In this document: positions 47,510-55,724 of the stretch, one piece after another
Position numbering within the stretch: position 1 is the first letter of the stretch
Layout: each line of letters opens with the position of its first letter
DNA from: an uncultured Marivita sp.
Lineage (GTDB): Bacteria; Pseudomonadota; Alphaproteobacteria; Rhodobacterales; Rhodobacteraceae
Direction of reading: 5' to 3'
DNA length: 64,000 nucleotides
Assembly: GCF_947488135.1 (NCBI RefSeq)
Contig: NZ_CANKYW010000005.1
Coordinates: forward strand, 124,001 to 188,000
Translations under genes and position numbers: made by a program
Notes under the pieces: model-generated
Seen by the model: the letters and a program-made list of their open reading frames with translations, nothing else
What the model was told of the DNA's origin: nothing
Database searches by the model: none

Positions 47510-48067
47510 ATGACACTCGCCTTGCGCCTGAGCCGGCTGATCGACCGGCTTCTCGCCTTCTTCGCCGCCCTGGGCGGCTGGTGCATCGTCGCGCTGACGC
47601 TGGTGGTCTGCTACGATGTGGTGACCCGCTATTTCGGCGTGCCGAAAATCTTCGGCCTCACCTCCACCATCCTCCAGGAAGGCGAGTACTGGCTGCACAG
47701 CTATGCCATCGTGCTGGCCGTGGGCGCGGCCTATATCCGCCAGCAGCACGTGCGCATCGACCTGATCCGCGAAGGCCGGACGGACAAGACGAAATACTGG
47801 ATCGAGGCGATCGGCTGCGCGGTCATGCTGATCCCCTACGCGATCCTGGGGGCCTGGCTGTCCTACCCTTACGCCTACCGCGCCTTTTCCATCGGCGAGG
47901 GGTCGCGGTCGGGCAACGGCATCGACCAGGTCTGGGTGCTGAAATCGGGCCTCGTAATCCTGTTCGTCCTGATCGGGCTGGCCGGGCTGTCGGTCTTCAT
48001 CAAGGCGGTTGCCGGCATCGCCGGCCGCCTGCCGCAGTCGCAGCGCCACGAGGTCATCGATGGCTGA
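47510..48067 (+). CDS. TRAP transporter small permease DctQ
   Basis: A 185-residue inner-membrane protein with four predicted helices (LLAFFAALGGWCIVALTLVV opens the first; VMLIPYAILGAWLSYPYAYR the third). The motifs ILQEGEYWLHSYAIVLAVGA and QQHVRIDLI are typical for the DctQ subunit that joins DctM. It overlaps dctM by 8 bp (48060-48067). Confidence 0.92.
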   Translation: MTLALRLSRLIDRLLAFFAALGGWCIVALTLVVCYDVVTRYFGVPKIFGLTSTILQEGEYWLHSYAIVLAVGAAYIRQQHVRIDLIREGRTDKTKYWIEAIGCAVMLIPYAILGAWLSYPYAYRAFSIGEGSRSGNGIDQVWVLKSGLVILFVLIGLAGLSVFIKAVAGIAGRLPQSQRHEVIDG

Positions 48068-49514
48068 TCTTCTGCCCGTCTTCATGTTCGGCGCGCTCGC
48101 CCTGCTGCTGTTCACCGGCTATCCGGTCGCCTGGGTGCTGGGCGGCGTGGGCCTGGTCTTTGGCCTGATCGGCATCGCCGCGGGCGAATTCATGTTCATC
48201 CAGTTCTCGACGCTGCCCAGCCGCATCTATGGCGGCATCATGGAAAGCCTGATCCTGACCGCCGTGCCGACCTTCGTGTTCATGGGCATGATGCTGGAGA
48301 AATCCGGCGTCGCGCGGGACCTGCTGAATTGCCTCACCGTGCTGCTGCGGCGGGTGCCGGGCGGGCTGGCGCTGTCGGTGACGGTGATGGGCACGGTCCT
48401 GGCCGCGACCACGGGCATCATCGGCGCCTCGGTGGTGATGATGACGCTGCTGGCGCTTCCGGTGATGATGGAGCGCAACTATTCCCCCGAGCTTGCCACC
48501 GGCACCATCGCCTCGTCGGGCTGCCTTGGGATCCTGATCCCGCCCTCCATCATGCTGGTCATCATGGCCGACCTGCTGTCGCGCTCGGTGGGCACGCTGT
48601 TCATGGCCGCGGTCATGCCGGGGCTGCTGCTGGCGGGGCTCTATGCGGTCTACATCATCGTGCGCTGCACGCTGAACCCGTCGCTGGCACCGCCGCTGCC
48701 CGATCATATCGGCCCGCGCGGCGCGCTGCCGGTCGCCAAGATGGTGCTGCGCAGCTTCATCCCGCCGGTGATCCTGATCGTGCTGGTGCTGGGCTCGATC
48801 ATCTTCGGGTTCGCAACGCCCACCGAGGCGGCGGGCGTCGGCGCGCTCGGGGCGACGCTGCTGGCCTTCCTCAACCTCGTGGTGCTGCCCGGTTTCGGCG
48901 CCCACGGGGTCGAGATCGCCACCGAGGCGGGACCGGCCGCCACCGCCGCCCCGGCATCCACGGGCCAGCGGTTGCGCGCATTCCGCAAGACGTTCGGCGA
49001 GGTGATGGACAAAACCGTCATGACCAACGCCATGATCTTCGGCATCTTCGTGGGCGCGACGCTGTTTTCCTATATCTTTCGCGCCCTGGGCGGCGACGAG
49101 CTCATCATCGGTTTCGTCGATGCGTTGGGTCTCGGCAGCTGGGGGTTGCTGATCCTGATCCTCGGGCTGGTCTTCGTGCTGGGGTTCTTCTTCGACTGGA
49201 TCGAGATCACGCTGATCGTGCTGCCGGTCTTCGCGCCGATCATCGGGCAGATGGACTTCGGCGATCACCTGCCGGCGCGCGACATCACCTACTGGCTGGC
49301 GATCCTGATCGCGATGAACCTGCAAACCTCGTTTCTGACGCCACCCTTCGGCTTCGCGCTGTTCTTTCTCAAGGCGGTGGCGCCGCCGGGGGTGAAGCTC
49401 CAACAGATCTATCGCGGGATCATCCCATTCGTGGCGCTTCAGCTCATCGCCCTGGCGCTGGTCGTGGCCTTCCCGCAGATCGCGCTCTGGCTGCCGCGGG
49501 GGATTCTGGATTGA
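48060..49514 (+). CDS. TRAP transporter large permease DctM
   Basis: A 484-residue, roughly 12-helix permease that carries the substrate using a sodium gradient. It has AVPTFVFMGMMLEKSGVARD, GTVLAATTGIIGASVVMM, LGILIPPSIMLVIMADLLSR and the C-terminal FFDWIEITLIVLPVFAPII, LQTSFLTPPFGFALFFLK. A longer central loop than usual (residues near 290-330) contains AAPASTGQRLRA. Start ATG at 48060 lies inside the end of dctQ. Confidence 0.94.
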   Translation: MADLLPVFMFGALALLLFTGYPVAWVLGGVGLVFGLIGIAAGEFMFIQFSTLPSRIYGGIMESLILTAVPTFVFMGMMLEKSGVARDLLNCLTVLLRRVPGGLALSVTVMGTVLAATTGIIGASVVMMTLLALPVMMERNYSPELATGTIASSGCLGILIPPSIMLVIMADLLSRSVGTLFMAAVMPGLLLAGLYAVYIIVRCTLNPSLAPPLPDHIGPRGALPVAKMVLRSFIPPVILIVLVLGSIIFGFATPTEAAGVGALGATLLAFLNLVVLPGFGAHGVEIATEAGPAATAAPASTGQRLRAFRKTFGEVMDKTVMTNAMIFGIFVGATLFSYIFRALGGDELIIGFVDALGLGSWGLLILILGLVFVLGFFFDWIEITLIVLPVFAPIIGQMDFGDHLPARDITYWLAILIAMNLQTSFLTPPFGFALFFLKAVAPPGVKLQQIYRGIIPFVALQLIALALVVAFPQIALWLPRGILD

Positions 49515-49522
49515 GGGTGACG

Positions 49523-50284
49523 ATGCAGGACGGGGCCGGGATCGCCTGCCGCCGCGCGGGCCGGGGTGCGCCGGTACTGATGCTGCATTCACTGTTCTTC
49601 GACGGCACGATGTTCGACGCGGTGATGCCGCAGGGCTACGACATCATCCGCCCCGATCACCGCGGGCAGGGGCAAAGCAGCCTGGGCGATGCGCGGCCGA
49701 CTGCGGAGCGGCTGGCCGCCGACATGGATACGTTGCTGGACGCGCTGAAGATCCGGTGTCCCGTGCATGTCGTGGGATCCTCCATGGGCGCCTACGTGGC
49801 GCTGGAGATGCTGGCCGCCAACCCCGGGCGGGTGGCCTCGCTGACGCTGTCCTGCTGCACATGCCGGGCGGAGCCGGAGCCCGGGCGTTTCGCCAAGCTT
49901 GCCGACCGGATCGCCGCGGCGCAGGGCAGGGGCTTGGGCGCCGAGATTGCTGCGCTGATGTTCGCGGAGGGCTTCCGCGGGTCCGCGCGCTCCCGCTGGC
50001 AAGCGCATTTCGACGCGCTGCCGCCCGCCACGCCGCAGGTCGTGCGCGCCATTTTCGCCCATCGCGGCTGGGTCGAACTGATCCGCGGCTGGGGCGGACC
50101 GATCCTGGCGATCTCGGGCGCGCGGGACCGGGCGAAATCGCCCGCCGACCTGGCCTGGATCGCCGATGAGCGGCTGGGCCGGCACATCGTCATTCCCGAG
50201 GCCGGCCATAGCCCGGCCGTCGAGACCACGGCGGCCTTTGCCGCCACGCTACATCCATTCCTCGCTGAAAAGGCCAACGCATGA
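49523..50284 (+). CDS. Alpha/beta hydrolase
   Basis: A 253-residue alpha/beta hydrolase with nucleophile elbow VGSSMGAYVALEM, an HSLFFDG oxyanion region, Asp in ISGARDRAKSP and His in PEAGHSPAVE. It resembles 3-oxoadipate enol-lactonase-like esterases. I chose ATG at 49523, which has GAGG 6 bp upstream; a TTG at 49511 overlapping the dctM stop is an alternative. Its stop overlaps the next SDR start by ATGA. Distinct from the hydrolase at 41906. Confidence 0.87.
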   Translation: MQDGAGIACRRAGRGAPVLMLHSLFFDGTMFDAVMPQGYDIIRPDHRGQGQSSLGDARPTAERLAADMDTLLDALKIRCPVHVVGSSMGAYVALEMLAANPGRVASLTLSCCTCRAEPEPGRFAKLADRIAAAQGRGLGAEIAALMFAEGFRGSARSRWQAHFDALPPATPQVVRAIFAHRGWVELIRGWGGPILAISGARDRAKSPADLAWIADERLGRHIVIPEAGHSPAVETTAAFAATLHPFLAEKANA

Positions 50285-51027
50285 ACCGTTTCGCAAACAA
50301 GACCGTCATCGTCACCGGCGCGGGCCAGGGGATCGGCCGCGCCTATGCCCACGCCTTCGCGGGTGAAGGCGCACGCGTTGTGGTGGCCGATCTGGACCGC
50401 ACGCGGGCCGAGGCGGTCGCGGACGAGATCGCGGGCGCGATGGGCGTCGAGGTCGACGTGGCGTCCCGCGCCTCGGCCGGGGCCATGGTCGAGGCCGTGC
50501 TGGCCGAGACGGGCGCCATCGACGTGCTGGTCAACAACGCGGCGATCTTTTCCACGCTCAAGATGAAACCATTCGAGGAGATCGATGCGGCGGAATTCGA
50601 CCGGGTAATGGCCGTCAACGCGCGCGGGGTCTTCAACTGCTGCCAGGCCGTGGTGCCGGCGATGAAACGGCAGGGCGCGGGCAAGATCGTCAATATCTCG
50701 TCGTCGGTCGTGCTGACCGGGCGCCCGTTCTATGCGCATTACGTGGCCTCGAAAGGGGCGGTCGTGGCGCTGACCCGGGCGCTGGCCTCCGAACTGGGTG
50801 CGGCGGGCATCAACGTCAACGCGATCAGCCCGCATGGCATTGTCACCGAGGTCTCGCGGGAGACGATCCGCGAAGACCAGTGGGATGCGATCATCGCCGA
50901 ACAGGCGCTGAAGCGGAAAGGGTCGGTCGACGACATGATCGGCACGACACTCTTCCTGGCCTCGTCCGACAGCGACTACATGACCGGCCAGACCCTGAAT
51001 CTCGACGCCGGGCTGAGGTTCGTCTGA
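50281..51027 (+). CDS. SDR family oxidoreductase
   Basis: A 248-residue short-chain dehydrogenase: VTGAGQGIGRAYAHAFAGEG, VADLDR with an NAD-type Asp, NNAAIF, ISSS and YVASKGAVVALTRALASELG. The C-terminus LDAGLRFV is normal. First of three consecutive SDR genes, all overlapping, downstream of TRAP genes. Confidence 0.92.
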   Translation: MNRFANKTVIVTGAGQGIGRAYAHAFAGEGARVVVADLDRTRAEAVADEIAGAMGVEVDVASRASAGAMVEAVLAETGAIDVLVNNAAIFSTLKMKPFEEIDAAEFDRVMAVNARGVFNCCQAVVPAMKRQGAGKIVNISSSVVLTGRPFYAHYVASKGAVVALTRALASELGAAGINVNAISPHGIVTEVSRETIREDQWDAIIAEQALKRKGSVDDMIGTTLFLASSDSDYMTGQTLNLDAGLRFV

Positions 51028-51743
51028 TGGGCCGGGCGCTCGTTACTGGGGGCGCGCGCGGACTGGGCGCCGCCATCGTCGACGCGCTGCGGGCGGCGGG
51101 CCACGCGGTGACGCCGCTCGATCGCGATGCGGACGCGTTGGCGGCGGTCGGCGGCGGCATCGCCTGCGACGTGACGGACCGCGCACAGGTGGCGGAGATC
51201 GTCGAGCAGGTCCGGCCGGGCATCCTCGTCAACAATGCGGGTGTCAGCGTCGTGCGCCCCATGCTCGATCTTACGCTCGAAGACTGGGAAAGCGTCCTGC
51301 GGGTCAACCTGACCGGCGCCTTCCTGATGTCCCAAGCCGCCGCGAGCCACATGGCCGGACAGGGTGGCGGCCGTATCGTCAACATCACCTCCATCTCCGG
51401 CCAGCGAGGCGGCACGGGACGCGCGGCCTATGCGGCCTCGAAGGGCGGCCTGGAGATTCTCACGAAAGTCATGGCGGTGGAGCTGGCCCCGATGGGCATC
51501 ACCGTGAACGCCGTCGCGCCCGGCCCGGTCGAGACGGACCTCGTCGCCGCCACCCATACGGACGCGACCCGCTCGGCCTATCTGGCGGCGGTTCCGATGC
51601 GCCGCTACGGAGCCCCGGCCGAGATAGCCGCGGCCGTCGCATTCCTCGCCTCCGACGCGGCGAGCTACGTCACCGGTCACGTTCTGAATGCCGATGGCGG
51701 CTTCGGCGCGGCCGGTGTGATCTACGACGCGGGGGCGAAATGA
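51027..51743 (+). CDS. SDR family oxidoreductase (FabG-like)
   Basis: A 238-residue short-chain dehydrogenase: VTGGARGLGAAIVDALRAAG, PLDRDADALAAV, NNAGVSVV, ITSIS and YAASKGGLEILTKVMAVELA. It starts within the previous stop (TGATG at 51025-51029) and ends with ATGA overlap to the next gene. Substrate unknown. Confidence 0.92.
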   Translation: MGRALVTGGARGLGAAIVDALRAAGHAVTPLDRDADALAAVGGGIACDVTDRAQVAEIVEQVRPGILVNNAGVSVVRPMLDLTLEDWESVLRVNLTGAFLMSQAAASHMAGQGGGRIVNITSISGQRGGTGRAAYAASKGGLEILTKVMAVELAPMGITVNAVAPGPVETDLVAATHTDATRSAYLAAVPMRRYGAPAEIAAAVAFLASDAASYVTGHVLNADGGFGAAGVIYDAGAK

Positions 51744-52486
51744 AGACCGCGTTCGTCACTGGCGCCACGGCCGGAATCGGCGCCGCGACCGTCCGCGCGC
51801 TCCATTCCGGCGGCTGGCGGGTGATCGCGACGGGCCGCCGGACGGAGCGGCTCACCGCGCTCGCGGAAGAGCTGGACGGATCCGTGCTGCCGCTGACACT
51901 CGACATTACGGATGCCGGGGCGCTTGCCGCGCTACCCGAAAGCCTGCCGGAAGGCTGGCGAGAGATCGACCTTTTGGTCAACAACGCCGGCCTGGCAATC
52001 GGTCAGGCGCCGGCGCAGGAGGCGCAGCTTGCCGACTGGGAGGCGACCATCGCCGTCAACGTGCTGGGCACGATGCGCCTGATCCACGCAGTGCTGCCGG
52101 GCATGGTCGCGCGCCGCCGGGGCCGGATCATCACTGTCGGCTCGGTCGCTGCCGATTACCCTTATCCCGGAGGCAATGCCTATGCCGCTTCCAAAGGTTT
52201 CGAGCATGTGCTGATGGCGAACCTCAAGGCCGATCTGATCGGCACCGGCGTGCATTCCACCATCATTTCGCCCGGCCTCGTCGGCGACACCGAGTTCAGC
52301 GATGTCCGCTTCGGTGGCGACGCCGAACGTGCGGCCGCCGTGTACGCGGATCTCGATCATCTCACACCCGGCGACGTCGCCGAGGCAATCGCGTGGGTTG
52401 CGGCCCGGCCGGACCATGTGAACATCAACCATCTGGAGTTGATGCCGAACTGTCAGGCGCCCGGCCCGCTCGTTTTTCGAAGGTAA
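51740..52486 (+). CDS. SDR family oxidoreductase (YdfG-like)
   Basis: A 248-residue short-chain dehydrogenase similar to NADP-dependent 3-hydroxy acid dehydrogenase YdfG. VTGATAGIGAATVRALHSGG, ATGRRTERL (Arg-Arg favours NADP), NNAGLAIG, VGSVAADYPYPGGNAYAASK and a C-terminal NINHLELMP, which is characteristic of the YdfG group. It could act on a beta-hydroxy acid. The 3' end overlaps the convergent aldolase gene by 62 bp. Confidence 0.92.
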   Translation: MKTAFVTGATAGIGAATVRALHSGGWRVIATGRRTERLTALAEELDGSVLPLTLDITDAGALAALPESLPEGWREIDLLVNNAGLAIGQAPAQEAQLADWEATIAVNVLGTMRLIHAVLPGMVARRRGRIITVGSVAADYPYPGGNAYAASKGFEHVLMANLKADLIGTGVHSTIISPGLVGDTEFSDVRFGGDAERAAAVYADLDHLTPGDVAEAIAWVAARPDHVNINHLELMPNCQAPGPLVFRR

Positions 52487-53285
52487 GGTCGCGCAAGGAC
52501 TCCGTCTTGTGGCCCAGGGCCCCGGTCCAGGACGCGAACGCATCCGCGACGATGATCTTGTCCGATCCGATGACGAAGCACGTGACGCCGTGGCCGCGCC
52601 ACCTTTCGATGAGCGCGACACACTCGTCCTTGGTCGGGGCGAAGACCGGCATGATGGCGGGGAGTTTCGAGGCGCGTGCGGCCTCGAGCATCGCGGTGAC
52701 CGCCGCGATGACGGGTCCGGCCCGCCAGTTTCCTTCGAACCCCATCGACACGGCCAGGTCGAATGGCCCGACCATCAGCGCGGTCAGGCCTTCCGTGGCG
52801 CAGATCGCCTCGATGTTTCGGTAGCCTTCACCGGTTTCGACGAGGGCGATGGCTCCGACGCGGGCCGCTTCGGCGGCAACGTAATCTTGCCAGTTGCGGA
52901 TGTAATGCCCGCCCGATCGGCAGCACGGGCAGGCGCCGCGCAGCCCGTGCGGGCCGAAACGGGTGGCAGCGACGGCGGCGGCGGCGGCCCCGGCTGTCTC
53001 GATGTTCGGCACGACCACGTGCCGGATACCGGCGTCGAGCGCCTTCATGATCTCGACCGGATCATTCCGCGACACGCGCAACGCCACCGCGATGTCATTG
53101 GCATCCGCCGCCCGCGCGAGGTTCTCGGCGGTTTCGATGCCGAAGGGGCCGTGCTGGCAGTCGATTATGGTAAAGGAAAACCCGTTCAGGCCGATCAGGT
53201 CGACCATCTCGGGCGCGGCGATCTGCGTCCAGGTCCCGAGCGTCGTTGCCTCGCTGCGCAGCAGTTTCTTCAGGTCGCGGCTCAT
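52425..53285 (-). CDS. HpcH/HpaI family aldolase
   Basis: A 286-residue class II, metal-dependent aldolase. TIM-barrel motifs: FTIIDCQHGPFGIETAENLA, VVVPNIETAGAAAAAV, TRFGPHGLRGACP, ALVETGEGYRNIEAICATEG with the metal Glu and LMVGPFDLAVSMG with the metal Asp. Family members cleave 4-hydroxy-2-oxo acids to pyruvate and an aldehyde. Last gene of the leftward BKACE/TRAP operon; its start overlaps the RidA stop by ATGA. The C-terminal 20 codons overlap the convergent SDR. Confidence 0.9.
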   Translation of the reverse strand: MSRDLKKLLRSEATTLGTWTQIAAPEMVDLIGLNGFSFTIIDCQHGPFGIETAENLARAADANDIAVALRVSRNDPVEIMKALDAGIRHVVVPNIETAGAAAAAVAATRFGPHGLRGACPCCRSGGHYIRNWQDYVAAEAARVGAIALVETGEGYRNIEAICATEGLTALMVGPFDLAVSMGFEGNWRAGPVIAAVTAMLEAARASKLPAIMPVFAPTKDECVALIERWRGHGVTCFVIGSDKIIVADAFASWTGALGHKTESLRDLTFEKRAGRAPDSSASTPDG

Positions 53286-53686
53286 GCGTCCGCCAGTCCG
53301 AGGACGGCCTTGCACTTGATCTCGACCAGGATGCCGGGCATCGAAAAGCCCTTGACGGCGAAGCCCGTCCAGGTCGGGTAGCGGTTCGTGAAGTAGCGGT
53401 CCTTGACCTCCAGGAAGAGCTTCAGGTCGGCCATGCTTTCGGTGAACCAGGTCTCGAGCTCGACCACGTCGTCGAAGGTTGCTCCCGCGGCATCCAGCAC
53501 CTTCCTGACGTTCTCGAAGGCCTGCACGAATTGCGCCTCGGCGCCTTCGACCACTTGCAGGTTCTCATCGCGGCCCACCTGGCCCGACAGGTAAAGCGTG
53601 TCGTCCACCTGTATCGCGGGGGCGTAGTGGTAGGTGTCGTGGATGTTCTCCATCCCTTCGGGAATGATCACTTTGCGGGTCGGCAT
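53282..53686 (-). CDS. RidA/YjgF family protein
   Basis: A 134-residue RidA-fold protein. Core residues: LYLSGQVGRDENLQVVEGAE, FENVRKVLDAAGATFDDVVE and FAVKGFSMPGILVEIKCKAV. Catalytic RidA enzymes have an Arg in ...RxxV.. near position 105, but here the strand reads PGILVEIKCKAV without that Arg, so classic enamine deaminase activity is doubtful. Start ATG 53686 has AGGAG 9 bp upstream, inside the end of the E1 gene's coding strand. Confidence 0.87.
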   Translation of the reverse strand: MPTRKVIIPEGMENIHDTYHYAPAIQVDDTLYLSGQVGRDENLQVVEGAEAQFVQAFENVRKVLDAAGATFDDVVELETWFTESMADLKLFLEVKDRYFTNRYPTWTGFAVKGFSMPGILVEIKCKAVLGLADA

Positions 53687-53691
53687 GGCGG

Positions 53692-55719
53692 TCAGCTCCT
53701 GTAGCAAACGGATTTCACGGCTTCGATGATCTGCGCCGCGCCCGGCAAGTAGGCGCGTTCCAGCCGGTCATTGTAGGGCACCGGCATTTCCGGGGCGCCC
53801 ACCCGGGCGACGGGCGCGTCGAGATAGTCGAAGGCCTGTTCCTGGATGGTCGCGGCGATCTCGCCGCCGAAGCCCCCGAAGAGCGGGGCTTCGTGCACGA
53901 CGACCGCGCGGTTGGTCTTGCGCACGCTCTCGCAGATCAGGTCGGTATCGAGCGGCTTGATCGTGCGCGGGTCGATCACCTCGACCTCGATCCCCTCTCG
54001 CCTGAGCCTCTCGGCGGCCTGCACCGCGCGGTCGACCATCGCGAGCGTCGCGATCACCGTACAGTCGGCACCCGGCCGCACGACACGCCCCTTGCCGGGC
54101 TCGATATGATAGCGCGCCTCGGGCACCGGCTCTTCGCCGCCCAGATAGAGCAGCTTGTGTTCGAGGAAGACGACCGGGCCATCTTGTGCGATCGCCGTGG
54201 CCATCAACCCCTTGGCGTCATAGGCGCTGGCGGGCGCATAGACCTGGAGGCCCGGCACGTTGGCGAACAGCATCTCCAGCGACTGGCAGTGCTGCGCGGC
54301 CAGGCGGATGCCGGCCCCCTGCGGGCCGCGGAACACGACAGGAACCTTCGCCTTCCCACCCAGCATGAAGCGGGCCTTCGCGGCCTGGTTCACGATGGCG
54401 TCCATCATCAGGGTGACGAAGTCCCAGAGCTGAGCCTCCACGACGACGCGCTTGCCGCTCATGGCGGCGCCGACGCCACAGGTCGAGATCACCCCCTCCG
54501 AAATCGGTGTGTCGCGCACCCGCTCCGCGCCGAAGCGGTCGTAAAGGCCGGGAGTCAGGCCGAAGATGCCGCCGGTCTCGCCCACGTCCTCACCGAGGAT
54601 GATGACGTTCTCGTCCGCCTCCATCTCCAGCGCGAAAGCCTCGTTGATGGCCTGGCGATAGGTTGTCGGGCGATCGCCGGTTTCCGGTTCGGCATAAGTC
54701 AGCCGGGTTTCGGCCATGACGTTCGACAGGGCAAGGTCCATGTCCGGCTCGGCCTGCTCCGTCGCCCAGGTGATGGCCTCCTCGACCTCCGTCTTCACGG
54801 CCGCGACGGTCTCGTCGTATTCCTCTTCGCCAAGCGCGCCGCTCGAAACGAGATGGTCCCGAAGCCGCCGAAGCGGATCGCGCCCCTTCCAGTCGTCCTG
54901 TTCCGCATCCGTCCGGTAGGCGGGCAGGTTCGCGCGCATCGAATGGTCGTCCCAGCGGTAGGTCAGCGCCTCGATAAGCGTCGGACCGTCGCCCGCGCGG
55001 GCGCGCAGGGCGGCACGCTCGACCGCTTCGAAGACGGCGGCGACATCGTTGCCGTCGATCCGTTCGTTCGGCACGCCGTAACTGTCGCCGCGCGCCGCGA
55101 TGGACGGCCCGGCCGTCACGGCCTCTGTGGCCGTGGTCAGGCCGTACTGGTTGTTCTCGCAAAAGAAGATCAGCGGCAGTTTCCAGATCGCCGAAAGGTT
55201 CATCGCCTCGTGGAAGATGCCCTCGTTTGCCGCGCCGTCACCGAAGAAGGTGATGCCGATATTGCCCGTCCCGTTCAACTGCTCGGCCAGCGCCGCGCCG
55301 GTGCCGAGGCCCATGCCGGCGCCGACGATCCCGTTCGCGCCCAGGATCTTGCGGTCGAAATCCGCGATATGCATCGACCCGCCCAGCCCCGCGCAATAGC
55401 CCGGGGCGCGGCCCATCAGTTCGGCGAACATCAGCTTCATGTCCGACCCCTTGGCGATCGTGTGCCCGTGCCCGCGGTGGTGGGTCAGCAGGAAATCCTC
55501 GGGTCCCAGCGCCGCGCAGGCCCCCGCCGCAATCGCCTCCTGCCCGACGCTGGAATGGGCGGTGCCCTTGATCACGCCGCCCAGGAACAGCTCTTTCGCG
55601 CGCGTTTCGAATTGCCGGATGCGCAGCATCAGCCTCAGGGCGCCGCGCAGCTCGTCAGGACCCATCCGGTTGCCGGTGGCCTTGCGCGCGACGGTATCGA
55701 GTATGTGGACCTGCGCCAT
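53692..55719 (-). CDS. Fused 2-oxoacid dehydrogenase E1 alpha/beta
   Basis: A 675-residue thiamine diphosphate enzyme with both E1 chains in one polypeptide. The alpha half (1-330) has HHRGHGHTIAKGSD, GANGIVGAGMGLGTGAALAE and the TPP/Mg loop GDGAANEGIFHEAMNLSAIW, then FFCENNQYG. The beta half (345-675) has YRQAINEAFALEMEADENVI, DTPISEGVISTCGVGAAM and VEVIDPRTIKPLDTDLICES. No E2 or E3 gene is in the operon, so it either borrows them or acts as a stand-alone decarboxylase/ligase. It is most like acetoin or branched-chain E1. Start ATG at 55719. Confidence 0.92.
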   Translation of the reverse strand: MAQVHILDTVARKATGNRMGPDELRGALRLMLRIRQFETRAKELFLGGVIKGTAHSSVGQEAIAAGACAALGPEDFLLTHHRGHGHTIAKGSDMKLMFAELMGRAPGYCAGLGGSMHIADFDRKILGANGIVGAGMGLGTGAALAEQLNGTGNIGITFFGDGAANEGIFHEAMNLSAIWKLPLIFFCENNQYGLTTATEAVTAGPSIAARGDSYGVPNERIDGNDVAAVFEAVERAALRARAGDGPTLIEALTYRWDDHSMRANLPAYRTDAEQDDWKGRDPLRRLRDHLVSSGALGEEEYDETVAAVKTEVEEAITWATEQAEPDMDLALSNVMAETRLTYAEPETGDRPTTYRQAINEAFALEMEADENVIILGEDVGETGGIFGLTPGLYDRFGAERVRDTPISEGVISTCGVGAAMSGKRVVVEAQLWDFVTLMMDAIVNQAAKARFMLGGKAKVPVVFRGPQGAGIRLAAQHCQSLEMLFANVPGLQVYAPASAYDAKGLMATAIAQDGPVVFLEHKLLYLGGEEPVPEARYHIEPGKGRVVRPGADCTVIATLAMVDRAVQAAERLRREGIEVEVIDPRTIKPLDTDLICESVRKTNRAVVVHEAPLFGGFGGEIAATIQEQAFDYLDAPVARVGAPEMPVPYNDRLERAYLPGAAQIIEAVKSVCYRS

Positions 55720-55724
55720 GAGCG

